Shown here piece by piece: positions 47,868 through 55,283 of a stretch of 63,780 bases of DNA. The notes beneath the pieces were generated by a model. The model was not told where the DNA came from, ran no database searches, and worked only from the letters and a program-made list of their open reading frames with translations. The stretch comes from a virus. How positions within the stretch are numbered: the stretch's first letter is position 1; the number at the start of each line of letters is the position of its first letter. The stretch spans positions 1 through 63,780 of IMG/VR virus record IMGVR_UViG_3300030108_006260; one strand, written 5' to 3'. The translations under genes were made by a program, and so were the position numbers.

Positions 47868-48633
47868 AACCTTTGGTCGACTCCAGGAGTTCTGTTACCT
47901 TTTCTAAGTCCGTTCCCTTGCGGTTAGCGTCCCCTGTTCCCCAGCATACCCTACATACATCGTAAGTCATGGCAGCACCACCAAGTCCTCCCCGCCATGT
48001 AGAAGTGGACCCATAAAGCATGGTACCCATACCAGCACAAGAAGGACAAGGAGTAACAACACCCCTCCATGCTAAAAACTCTCGAACAGTGAGGGTCTTA
48101 TCAAGTTCTACACTATTCCTTAGTTCCCACGCAGAAGTGAGTGGAACAGTAGGATCCTTCAAATTCGAAGGATAAGGGTCTTCATGGTTCCAACGAACAG
48201 ACTCACGGGTCCCTGTCTCATACCACTCAAAGTGGAGCATATGTGTAGAGTGACCCATAATGTCAGGTCTGGCCTTCTCAGGAGGAAGAACGGGCGATAC
48301 ATTTGCCAAATGCATACCTCTACGGAGGTAGGATCCTACTTCTAGTCCTCGAACCGGCTTGACCTCTCCATAGTTCAGAACACCACTAGCACCTTCAACA
48401 AGTACAGCCTGGGTGTAAAGCCAGTGTTCTTCTCCTGGTCCTCCAGTGAAGTCCTCTATGGCTACAACAATTCCATCCTCTGCTGCAAATACCCTGGACT
48501 TTCCCGTGACATAAATGTCTATTCCTTGATGGTAGTAATACGATCTCTTATGACCAAACACACCATATTCTGATGTAAGTCTTTCCTGATTTGTGAGATC
48601 TTCGGATTTAATGGGGAATGTCCACTGAGGCAT
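47866..48633 (-). CDS. M23-family peptidase with C-terminal zinc-finger motif
   Basis: A 255-residue LytM/M23-like protein: HQGIDIYV (His35, Asp39), ALVLVEG-type strands, and HMLHFEWYE (His131, His134). The second His pair is spaced one residue wider than the usual HxH. It would cut peptidoglycan cross-links as an endolysin or entry enzyme. The C-terminus has CPSCAGMGTM and CRVCWGTGDANRKG, DnaJ-like zinc-finger repeats, an unusual attachment. No signal peptide. Confidence 0.75.
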   Translation of the reverse strand: MPQWTFPIKSEDLTNQERLTSEYGVFGHKRSYYYHQGIDIYVTGKSRVFAAEDGIVVAIEDFTGGPGEEHWLYTQAVLVEGASGVLNYGEVKPVRGLEVGSYLRRGMHLANVSPVLPPEKARPDIMGHSTHMLHFEWYETGTRESVRWNHEDPYPSNLKDPTVPLTSAWELRNSVELDKTLTVREFLAWRGVVTPCPSCAGMGTMLYGSTSTWRGGLGGAAMTYDVCRVCWGTGDANRKGTDLEKVTELLESTKG

Positions 48634-48639
48634 TAGGTG

Positions 48640-49134
48640 CTACTTGTCCGTTCGTTCGAAGTCAACGAACGAAACATCTGGTGTGTTTGCCTCTTTACGG
48701 GATACTTCTTGGAACTCAGGTGGAAGAGAAGGAAAGAAGGCATCTCCCTCTGCTTCACGGTCCACAGTAGTAAGGAAAACTTTTGTAACAAGGGGCAGTG
48801 CAGCGGAATATACTGTAGTTCCACCTATAATAAACGGCACATTTTCAGAATGCCTTTTAGCAAAAGAAAGCGCATAAGACAAGGTCTTAGCTGGAACACA
48901 CCCAGAGAACTCCCTAGTGCTAGAGAGAACAATGTTTATTCTTCCCGGAAGAGGACGTCCTATCAACTCATGTGTTTTTCTTCCCATGATGACAGGAGAT
49001 CCGGTAGTAAGCGCCTTGAACCTCTTCAGATCCTCAGGAATGTGCCAAGGTAGGCCAAACTTGCCCTGGCTGTTACCTATTACACCGTTACGTCCTACCG
49101 CTACAATTAGGTTTAGAGGCTGTAGCACTATCAA
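48640..49134 (-). CDS. folA: dihydrofolate reductase
   Basis: A 164-residue DHFR: LIVAVGRNGVIGN, FGLPWHIPEDLKRFKALT (catalytic acid in the PWHIPED loop), VIMGRKTHELIG and FIIGGTTVYSAAL. It regenerates tetrahydrofolate consumed by ThyA. The TTG start overlaps the upstream stop. Confidence 0.93.
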   Translation of the reverse strand: MIVLQPLNLIVAVGRNGVIGNSQGKFGLPWHIPEDLKRFKALTTGSPVIMGRKTHELIGRPLPGRINIVLSSTREFSGCVPAKTLSYALSFAKRHSENVPFIIGGTTVYSAALPLVTKVFLTTVDREAEGDAFFPSLPPEFQEVSRKEANTPDVSFVDFERTDK

Positions 49135-49970
49135 TCGGACTCCTTGAGGGGTTTACCGTGACTGTCTACCTTTTCTCTCGACAAGTCTGATGACACTCTG
49201 TGCTCAAAAGAAAGGTCCCACTTCCTTCTCCGTTCCTTTTCTTCCCACATATCCGCAAGAAGGCTTTCGTTAGCTAGAAGGGAGTTATAGTAGTCCGCTC
49301 GGATCTGGGGTCCGGTTTCGTCCCACCTAAGAAGCTCAGATTCACGTTCCCAGTAGTCAAAATACCTCCGTTCCATAAAACGAAGTGACTGGGGTGATTC
49401 CTGATCTTCGCGATACTTTTTAATAGCGCAGAAGATACCTCCATGATGGTCCTCGTACTCGTCCCCACTATACCAGCTAGGATTAACACCTTCTAGGTAG
49501 GGTCGCAGCTTCTCTCCGAAGAAGGTGTACTGCCCATTGCGAGAGAACGAGGCGATTGGAGTGGCGTCGTACCCGTTATCTTCCGCACAAAAGCAAGAGA
49601 AAAGAGAGATAGCCTGATCGTTACAGGACCACCCAGCTCTATAATAGGGGCTGTTCCACCCATAAATAGAGTCTACCCTCTTAGTGTGGTCATACCCAAA
49701 GTAAAATCCTTTGATGGTCCTCGTATGACGGGTCCAGTCCGTACTAGGCCAATATCCCTCTTTATCGCATGTGACTGCAAAGAGAACGTTGTGAACAGCA
49801 TCCTCCGCTTCATCATTGTAATACTGGGATACACCAAGTGTAATAGAGTTTACTTCAGGGTACATCTCAAAGAAGTGGGACAAGTACACCTTGAAGGGCC
49901 CAGTAAGATAATCCGTTCGCATACGTGATGCTTCCTCTACGGAATACCTGTGGGTGTTACTATTAGTCAT
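49131..49970 (-). CDS. phage hypothetical protein, paralogue of 4466-5269
   Basis: A 279-residue protein. Its N-terminus aligns with the 4466-5269 product (LTGPFKVY, QYYNDEAEDAVHNV) and both have a central FCAEDN/FCEEGS segment. No known domain. Charged helical C-terminus. Confidence 0.8.
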   Translation of the reverse strand: MTNSNTHRYSVEEASRMRTDYLTGPFKVYLSHFFEMYPEVNSITLGVSQYYNDEAEDAVHNVLFAVTCDKEGYWPSTDWTRHTRTIKGFYFGYDHTKRVDSIYGWNSPYYRAGWSCNDQAISLFSCFCAEDNGYDATPIASFSRNGQYTFFGEKLRPYLEGVNPSWYSGDEYEDHHGGIFCAIKKYREDQESPQSLRFMERRYFDYWERESELLRWDETGPQIRADYYNSLLANESLLADMWEEKERRRKWDLSFEHRVSSDLSREKVDSHGKPLKESD

Positions 49971-50000
49971 ATTAATACTAGTTAGGATTTAAGGGATAAG

Positions 50001-50025
50001 AAAAAAGGCTACCTAAACAGTAGCC
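50001..50025 (-). terminator. rho-independent terminator
   Basis: GGCTAC/GTAGCC stem (50007-50025) with a 7-nt loop is followed on the minus strand by TTTTTTC. It ends the transcript of the 50031-50312 gene. Confidence 0.8.
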
Positions 50026-50030
50026 AGTTT

Positions 50031-50312
50031 TCAACCGAAAGGGGTCTTTGGACGAATGCTGAAGAGAGCGAAAGGTCGTCCTTCGCTCGGGGCAAAACGG
50101 TCCACAACGAAGTCGCTGAAGTCAGCGTTTTCGTCTGCTGCGATTCCCTGCACACTACCTGCGCTCACGGCTTCCGTTACCCACATGCGAATGTCAGCAT
50201 CCGATGCGTCCACAGAAACAGGCTGTGCCATGTCTCCGTTCTGTCCTGCCCAGGTCACGTTGACCCGTGCTTCATCGCTTAGAACTTCATAATTTGTTGC
50301 CTCTTCAGTCAT
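50031..50312 (-). CDS. ubiquitin-like (beta-grasp) candidate protein
   Basis: A 93-residue protein with a strand-strand-helix-strand-strand order (VNVTWAGQNG, PVSVDAS, DADIRMWVTEAVSAG, DFVVDRFAPSE, FALFSIRPKTPFG) that fits a beta-grasp fold, ending in Gly. The ATG has GAGGAG upstream and the gene has its own terminator. With the ThiF-like and JAMM proteins nearby it could be the conjugated modifier, as in PRTRC-type and other phage-encoded systems. Similarity is by pattern only. Confidence 0.6.
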   Translation of the reverse strand: MTEEATNYEVLSDEARVNVTWAGQNGDMAQPVSVDASDADIRMWVTEAVSAGSVQGIAADENADFSDFVVDRFAPSEGRPFALFSIRPKTPFG

Positions 50313-50339
50313 ATTTAACTCCTCTATTTTAAAACCAGA

Positions 50340-50864
50340 CTAGTGGTAAACTTTAGTCTTCTTATCATTGGGGTAAAAAGAATCAAGGTGACCAGAGTCA
50401 GTCCCTTCATTCGGTTCTTGTGGATCGAATGCCATTCGAAGAAGGGCAAACTCTTTCTTGGCTACCTTATAGCTTTCTTCTTTGATACTTCTCATGTAGG
50501 CTACAAGAACATCTCTATGGCGGGGGTAGAGGCAGAGACACCATATCCCACCTATGGCCTTTACAAACTGAGTCCTGCCAGATATTCGTACAGGGAGCTT
50601 TTCTAGGTAGGTAAGTAACTCGTTTGACTCCCTTAGGTTCCAACTGATCACCAGACCGTCTATCTCTACTTCTGTTCTCTTGTTGTTCGATAAAGTTGGT
50701 CCTACGTATCGCTCGAAAAATATAGTTTCGCATGGTTCTGAATGTGTCTCATCTCTATATTCTGGATACCGAGTGTCAAGGTCATCTACTAGGTCATCTT
50801 CCATCTCTTCTGGAGCTACATGGCCCCTCAGCATTGACCCTACTAAAAGTTTCTTCCATCCCAT
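50340..50864 (-). CDS. hypothetical protein
   Basis: A 174-residue protein starting MGWKKLLVGS. Upstream (50889-50905) is a relaxed copy of the promoter motif with three extra bases. Function unknown; lies next to the ubiquitin-like candidate. Confidence 0.7.
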   Translation of the reverse strand: MGWKKLLVGSMLRGHVAPEEMEDDLVDDLDTRYPEYRDETHSEPCETIFFERYVGPTLSNNKRTEVEIDGLVISWNLRESNELLTYLEKLPVRISGRTQFVKAIGGIWCLCLYPRHRDVLVAYMRSIKEESYKVAKKEFALLRMAFDPQEPNEGTDSGHLDSFYPNDKKTKVYH

Positions 50865-50888
50865 AACACTACCCCCAGTGTACAAACA

Positions 50889-50905
50889 CTATCATAAAAA
50901 GGGTT
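50889..50905 (-). promoter_or_regulatory. possible promoter motif variant with 3-nt insertion
   Basis: Minus strand AACCCTTTTTATGATAGTG has the AACCCTT and GATAGT blocks but with longer spacing than the consensus. It lies 24 nt upstream of the ATG at 50864. Confidence 0.4.
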
Positions 50906-50938
50906 CAGAAGCTAGTTAAAGATAGGAAAGAGGTCACA

Positions 50939-51169
50939 CTACTCATTTTCTAAACTTCTTACCGCGTACTCGCAGCGGTTCCACGCCTTATCACCCGTAT
51001 AAAGCGGAGACGTTAGGACAATGGGCGATAGAACACCATCCTGATAAGTCCAAAGAACATCTGTAACAATCACCAACTTATCCTCTAACCACACCTTTTC
51101 ATCTTGACGTGGGATGTCTCCTGAAAAATGTATAGTATTTCCGTTGGGTGTTTTTAGTATGTAAGTCAT
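50939..51169 (-). CDS. small beta-rich hypothetical protein
   Basis: A 76-residue protein (YILKTPNGNTIHFSGDIPR near the start) of unknown function. The ATG at 51169 overlaps the JAMM gene stop as ATGA. Confidence 0.7.
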   Translation of the reverse strand: MTYILKTPNGNTIHFSGDIPRQDEKVWLEDKLVIVTDVLWTYQDGVLSPIVLTSPLYTGDKAWNRCEYAVRSLENE

Positions 51170-52080
51170 GCTTTTCCTAAGGAATAGTGGCTGAACAAAC
51201 GAGGGGCCCATTCCTCTAATCTAGGCTCCACACTAGCAAGAAGGCTAATTTGCGTGGACATGTTTGACCCATCAATCTCTTCAGGGTCCATGTTATTGTC
51301 GATATACTTTAGCAGAGTAATACGACGCAAACTAGAGGTGTTACTAATGTATTCTGCTACTTCTGTCTCGGTAGCACACCAAGAATCAGAGTCACGGGAC
51401 TCTCGTAGCCTACGAACTACAGACCTGCAAGCCTGATCAATGAGAAGTGTGTCACTAACTACCCCCAGCTCCAGAATGGACATTCTCACGGAGGCAACAG
51501 AAGGGTACAGGACGTTACCGAAGTAGTCAAGGGCTTCCTTGATCATTTCCTCGTTCGAGGTAGACTCCAGTGAAATATTCGCTATTTTAAACCTCACTCC
51601 GGGAGTTACGGCTCTGTAGAAAGAAGCCTCCTCTTTGTAGCGATGTATGTCTATGGCGTACTTGTCATTATCCAGAATTATCCAATTAGGACTGTATTCT
51701 GTGTGCCACCCCCTAACAGTGTATGATAGAGTCCGCAGCTTATCCAGCCAAGAAAAGTCAGCACTAAAGGGAGTTGATTTCCAGGAGCCTGCGATCTTCC
51801 TGCATACAATGATGTCCGTCTCGGAACAGATCCACCACAACAAGGACCTTCCTAGCGCCTTCTCAATGGAATCAAATGTTTCAATGTCGATCGATGAAGG
51901 TGAGGGTATGCCTGAACCAGGATGACTATGAGCGAAACCAAGAACTTGGTCTCTGTTATCCCATATCTCACTCCACAGGTCTTGAGAATCAGGAAGGTAT
52001 ACGGCAGACCTTCCTTCTGGCAGGTGCCAGTAAATAGGCTTGTTGTCTAGTCCCACAAGGACCCCTGTTTCAATACTCAT
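51166..52080 (-). CDS. JAB/JAMM metalloprotease-like protein
   Basis: A 304-residue protein with an N-terminal JAMM domain: ETGVLVG (Glu4), GFAHSHPGSGIPSPSSID (His51, His53, Ser62, Asp65). JAMM enzymes remove or mature ubiquitin-like proteins. The C-terminal 190 residues are unassigned. The ATG at 52080 overlaps the upstream stop and places the JAMM Glu at its usual early position. Confidence 0.82.
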   Translation of the reverse strand: MSIETGVLVGLDNKPIYWHLPEGRSAVYLPDSQDLWSEIWDNRDQVLGFAHSHPGSGIPSPSSIDIETFDSIEKALGRSLLWWICSETDIIVCRKIAGSWKSTPFSADFSWLDKLRTLSYTVRGWHTEYSPNWIILDNDKYAIDIHRYKEEASFYRAVTPGVRFKIANISLESTSNEEMIKEALDYFGNVLYPSVASVRMSILELGVVSDTLLIDQACRSVVRRLRESRDSDSWCATETEVAEYISNTSSLRRITLLKYIDNNMDPEEIDGSNMSTQISLLASVEPRLEEWAPRLFSHYSLGKA

Positions 52081-52384
52081 CTCCGCGCCGACTTTCTTCG
52101 TAAAATTTGTTATTCCTAACAAGTAACAAACGGTCTGCCTCCAGTTCGGCAACAACACCCCACCACCCAATAGACTGAGATCCACTGAGCCCTTTGAGGT
52201 AGTGGACACATCCATAACGGCCATAAGAATGGGTCGATAATGTCCTAATAACTGATAGTATTAGACCGGGGGTAGCTCCCGCCATCTTAAGAGCAGTCGT
52301 TACTGATATGCGCCATGTGTCTCTCTTGGACCCATAAAATATTTCAGATACCCATTCTGCTTGCTTGTCGGACAGACTATTCAT
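52070..52384 (-). CDS. hypothetical protein
   Basis: A 104-residue protein (MNSLSDKQAEWVSEIFYG at the start), coupled to the JAMM gene. The ATG at 52384 overlaps the upstream gene by 8 nt. Function unknown. Confidence 0.7.
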   Translation of the reverse strand: MNSLSDKQAEWVSEIFYGSKRDTWRISVTTALKMAGATPGLILSVIRTLSTHSYGRYGCVHYLKGLSGSQSIGWWGVVAELEADRLLLVRNNKFYEESRRGDEY

Positions 52385-52592
52385 CCGAGTACCACTTGAA
52401 GGGAATATCATCCGTAACATTAAGCACATAGTGCTCTAGAGAGGAATAGTCCGCAGTTTTTAATGGAGTACCTCTCGACGTGTCTGACATAAGATCTCTA
52501 ACACGCTTACCAAGAGAAGTACGTATAGGAATGTTATGAAGAGGAATCTTGGAAAAGGAAATACGCCCTGTTATAGTTCTAGACTTTTTCAT
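52377..52592 (-). CDS. small hypothetical protein
   Basis: A 71-residue basic protein of unknown function, overlapping both neighbours. Confidence 0.7.
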   Translation of the reverse strand: MKKSRTITGRISFSKIPLHNIPIRTSLGKRVRDLMSDTSRGTPLKTADYSSLEHYVLNVTDDIPFKWYSDE

Positions 52593-52806
52593 CTATGATT
52601 TCCTGTAGAGACTCATCAGACAGAACCACTGTCAGATTAAAGTAACTCAAAGGGCACTCCCTGATGTCTTCTAGGAGGATCTCCTGTATCATGCTCATGA
52701 CTTCAGCCTTTCCTCCCTCCCTGTAAGCCTCACGAATGTCGTCACTGCTGACATTGATAAGGTCTTCGGTCTGCTTTATCTTAAAATCGATTATTACGTC
52801 ACTCAT
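52579..52806 (-). CDS. small acidic hypothetical protein
   Basis: A 75-residue acidic helical protein of unknown function. Confidence 0.7.
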   Translation of the reverse strand: MSDVIIDFKIKQTEDLINVSSDDIREAYREGGKAEVMSMIQEILLEDIRECPLSYFNLTVVLSDESLQEIIDEKV

Positions 52807-53200
52807 TTCTTAGTCTACCCCTTGGGAATCCAGTCATTTTCTCTACAACTCCAGTGTAATGTGCACCATAGCTTATTTTGAGGATGGAGCCGTCACAGAA
52901 GCAAATAGAAATGTTACGATTGTTCTCTACTATGGTGTCAACTGCGGATAAGTTGATACAGACTCTCTTTCCTGACTCATGTAGATAAACACTGTGGAAT
53001 CCCGGAAGGGTCTTGAGAAGTAGCACCCCGTTTTTTGAAAGACGAACGCTTCCCTTCTTATGACGTAGCATATAGAATAAAGAATCCTTTAGTGGTTCTG
53101 GTTCCTCCGCATAAAGGATAGAGTCTGTTCGCAGGGCCATCCTGGAAACGTTGCCCCCATTTGAATAGGTCTCCACATATACAAAAGAATTTTTATTCAT
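52799..53200 (-). CDS. hypothetical protein
   Basis: A 133-residue protein of unknown function, beta-rich. The ATG at 53200 follows the stop of the next gene. Confidence 0.7.
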   Translation of the reverse strand: MNKNSFVYVETYSNGGNVSRMALRTDSILYAEEPEPLKDSLFYMLRHKKGSVRLSKNGVLLLKTLPGFHSVYLHESGKRVCINLSAVDTIVENNRNISICFCDGSILKISYGAHYTGVVEKMTGFPRGRLRNE

Positions 53201-53205
53201 AAGTC

Positions 53206-54141
53206 CTACCAGTGGCGCCAAATAACGGCACCCTCAGAAACTGCTTCTCTCACAACGCCTGGAAGGGATTCCAAAGTAAAATAGCTGTCCCCTCGCTCTC
53301 CCGTTGTTTCGCTCGTCAAGCACACACCTGCTTCTACGATGGACAAGTCCTCTCTGCAAACACATTCGTACCTTCCTCCGTTCAGGGTATATCTTACAAC
53401 GTACTCTCCGTTACCAGTTCGTCTGTGCTCCACATAAGAAGCGCCGCCGATAGAAAGGGAAGACCTTGCAGCAGTCTCAAAGTCTACCTGTGCCAGCCTC
53501 CTACGTGTAAGACCGTCCCCAAGGGATGTACGAACTTGTTCTTCCAATGCAGCCCGTTCTTGCGCTCTTCGTTGTCTCTCTTCCTCTTGTGCCCTAGCCC
53601 TTTCCGCTTCCTCTCGAATACGTCGCTGTTCTTCCCGGCGAGCACAGGCAAGGCGAAAGCATAGGTCAAGGGCCGGAGTAACTTCCTTTACTTCCCGTAG
53701 AGAGTCCTTGTCTTCAAGGTAGGCTTCTCGAACTTCGTCCTCGGGACCAAGGGGAAAAGAAAGTCCTCCGTAAAAAAGAGGACCGTTAGTCCAGTAGCGG
53801 TGAGCAGATACCCGCTCAAAGTGGTCTAGGTGGTCCATGAGATGAAGACGTGGAAATCTACCTGCCATTTCCTGCGGCGTGGAGATGTTTCCGCCTTGAC
53901 TGTCTGAGACAAAAAGGTCACCTACTGCGTACCCACAAATCTCTTCTGTAGGGACCCCTTCATCTGACTCTTCCTTAAGACGGGCAGTCCGGCTGTCGAT
54001 TGTCCACTCATACATGCCTGCTTCGGAGGGAAGAGGACCCTTAATTTTCCAGGATCTGGATCCATAAAATAGCCTACGCCCACCCAGCCATGGAGTGACA
54101 ATAGTCTCATCAGGTTTTTGAAGCAGGTCTTTCCAGCTCAT
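53206..54141 (-). CDS. MoxR/VWA-associated-like coiled-coil protein
   Basis: A 311-residue protein. The N-terminus (SWKDLLQKPDETIVTPWLGG then RRLFYG) resembles domains found next to VWA/MoxR-type gene sets. A strongly charged coiled coil (RREEQRRIREEAERARAQEE) spans about 175-215. The C-terminal 90 residues are beta-rich. It lies between the JAMM block and the Ro-like gene and could partner with it. Confidence 0.65.
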   Translation of the reverse strand: MSWKDLLQKPDETIVTPWLGGRRLFYGSRSWKIKGPLPSEAGMYEWTIDSRTARLKEESDEGVPTEEICGYAVGDLFVSDSQGGNISTPQEMAGRFPRLHLMDHLDHFERVSAHRYWTNGPLFYGGLSFPLGPEDEVREAYLEDKDSLREVKEVTPALDLCFRLACARREEQRRIREEAERARAQEEERQRRAQERAALEEQVRTSLGDGLTRRRLAQVDFETAARSSLSIGGASYVEHRRTGNGEYVVRYTLNGGRYECVCREDLSIVEAGVCLTSETTGERGDSYFTLESLPGVVREAVSEGAVIWRHW

Positions 54142-54146
54142 GGTGA

Positions 54147-54163
54147 TTAGTATGTGAAGGGTT
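54147..54163 (-). promoter_or_regulatory. phage 17-bp promoter motif (variant)
   Basis: Minus-strand AACCCTTCACATACTAA lies 5 nt upstream of the ATG at 54141. Confidence 0.65.
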
Positions 54164-54176
54164 TCCACGTGATAAA

Positions 54177-54232
54177 AGTCAATTTTTCTTTAAAAAGAAA
54201 TGTTGACTTGGAAAATATGATGTTCATATTCT
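54177..54232 (+). promoter_or_regulatory. sigma70-type promoter with palindromic operator
   Basis: TTGACT (54203-54208), 18-bp spacer, TATTCT (54227-54232). The -35 is the right arm of a palindrome, AGTCAA at 54177-54182 pairing with TTGACT, with TTTCTTT/AAAGAAA inside. It drives the plus-strand heat-shock gene and suggests repressor control. Confidence 0.7.
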
Positions 54233-54271
54233 AGTAAAGTCACCAAGACTTAAAAATATAGGAGATAACAT

Positions 54272-54667
54272 ATGCTAACTTTGCGTGACCCGTTTGCAGA
54301 TTTTCCCTCTTTATTCTCTTCTCGCGTACATGGAACAAATGGCACAGCTGATAGATGGTCTCCTCCTCTAGACATAGTTGAGGATGATACCACGATCCAT
54401 ATCAGTATGGAAGTTCCGGGAATGTCGCTTTCTGACCTTCAGGTGGAGGTAGGATCCGGAGTCATCACTATTTCAGGAGAGAAAAAGAAATCTACTATTA
54501 AGGCTCATAGGGTAGAAAGCCGTAGCGGAAAGTTCGTTAGGGCATTACGTCTACCCAAGGACGCAAACGTAGATGAAATAGAGGCAGACCTATCCCAAGG
54601 AATTTTGACTATATCAATACCAAGGAGTATACCTAAAAAAACCCTAATAAAAATAGGTGAAAAGTAA
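54272..54667 (+). CDS. small heat-shock protein (Hsp20 family)
   Basis: A 131-residue alpha-crystallin-domain protein: PPLDIVEDDTTIHISMEVPG, VITISGEKK, GKFVRALRLPKDANVDEIEA and ILTISIP. It holds unfolded proteins without ATP. One of the three plus-strand genes, with its own promoter, Shine-Dalgarno AGGAGA and terminator, so it is an isolated unit, perhaps acquired recently. Confidence 0.93.
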   Translation: MLTLRDPFADFPSLFSSRVHGTNGTADRWSPPLDIVEDDTTIHISMEVPGMSLSDLQVEVGSGVITISGEKKKSTIKAHRVESRSGKFVRALRLPKDANVDEIEADLSQGILTISIPRSIPKKTLIKIGEK

Positions 54668-54668
54668 T

Positions 54669-54700
54669 AAAAATGGAGGGGCAAGTCCCCTCCATTTTTA
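54669..54700. terminator. bidirectional terminator
   Basis: AAAAATGGAGGGG and CCCCTCCATTTTTA pair around a 4-nt loop between the convergent heat-shock and 54702-55208 genes. Both sides have a T-tract. Confidence 0.88.
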
Positions 54701-54701
54701 T

Positions 54702-55208
54702 TTAACGAAGGTCAAAAAGGTAGAGAGTAGTTGCCCAGGAAGAAGAAAGGACATTTGGTGGCTCCTCCTCAGCTTCAAGCTCGTCACTAGACTCAATTGC
54801 TGAGTCTAGAAATCTCTTAGCGTGGAAGTACGCTTCTAGGAGTGGCCGGGTGTGGAAAGACCAGTTATTGTTGTGCTCCATCTTAAAAGAGACACCCGTA
54901 CCCTCAGACACTATTGACATAAATAGAGAGTTCATTTCCCTGTCAGGCAGAAGTGACTGGAGAGCAGAAACTATATCCTTCGTCCATTCCTGGATTCTGT
55001 ATACCTTGAAGGAGTTATGGTAGAACCTATAAAATAGGTCTGCTTCTCCCCATTCGCTCTCTACAGAGGACTTGATCTTCCTAAGATCGTCGACCTTGCT
55101 TGTAACTGCTTTGAACAGAGAAGTCTCTAAATACTTTCTAGATTCCCCGTCAAGGTGCTCTTCGGTGTAATCAAAGACAAGGGTCTCGTCTTCTTCACGT
55201 TCCGCCAT
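54702..55208 (-). CDS. hypothetical protein
   Basis: A 168-residue helical protein of unknown function (VFDYTEEHLDGESRKYLET at the start). The ATG at 55208 is chosen because an earlier start would overlap the terminator region. It follows the Ro-like gene. Confidence 0.7.
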   Translation of the reverse strand: MAEREEDETLVFDYTEEHLDGESRKYLETSLFKAVTSKVDDLRKIKSSVESEWGEADLFYRFYHNSFKVYRIQEWTKDIVSALQSLLPDREMNSLFMSIVSEGTGVSFKMEHNNNWSFHTRPLLEAYFHAKRFLDSAIESSDELEAEEEPPNVLSSSWATTLYLFDLR

Positions 55209-55245
55209 TATTGTTTTTATTCTTCCAAATTTTAGGTAAAATGAA

Positions 55246-55281
55246 GATAGGGGAGGGTGCAAAATGTCACCATCCCCTATC
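55246..55281 (-). terminator. hairpin after Ro-like gene
   Basis: A 14-bp stem with one mismatch (GATAGGGGATGGTG / CACCCTCCCCTATC) starting 3 nt after the Ro-like stop; followed by TTCATTTT. A weak or attenuating terminator. Confidence 0.65.
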
Positions 55282-55283
55282 TA

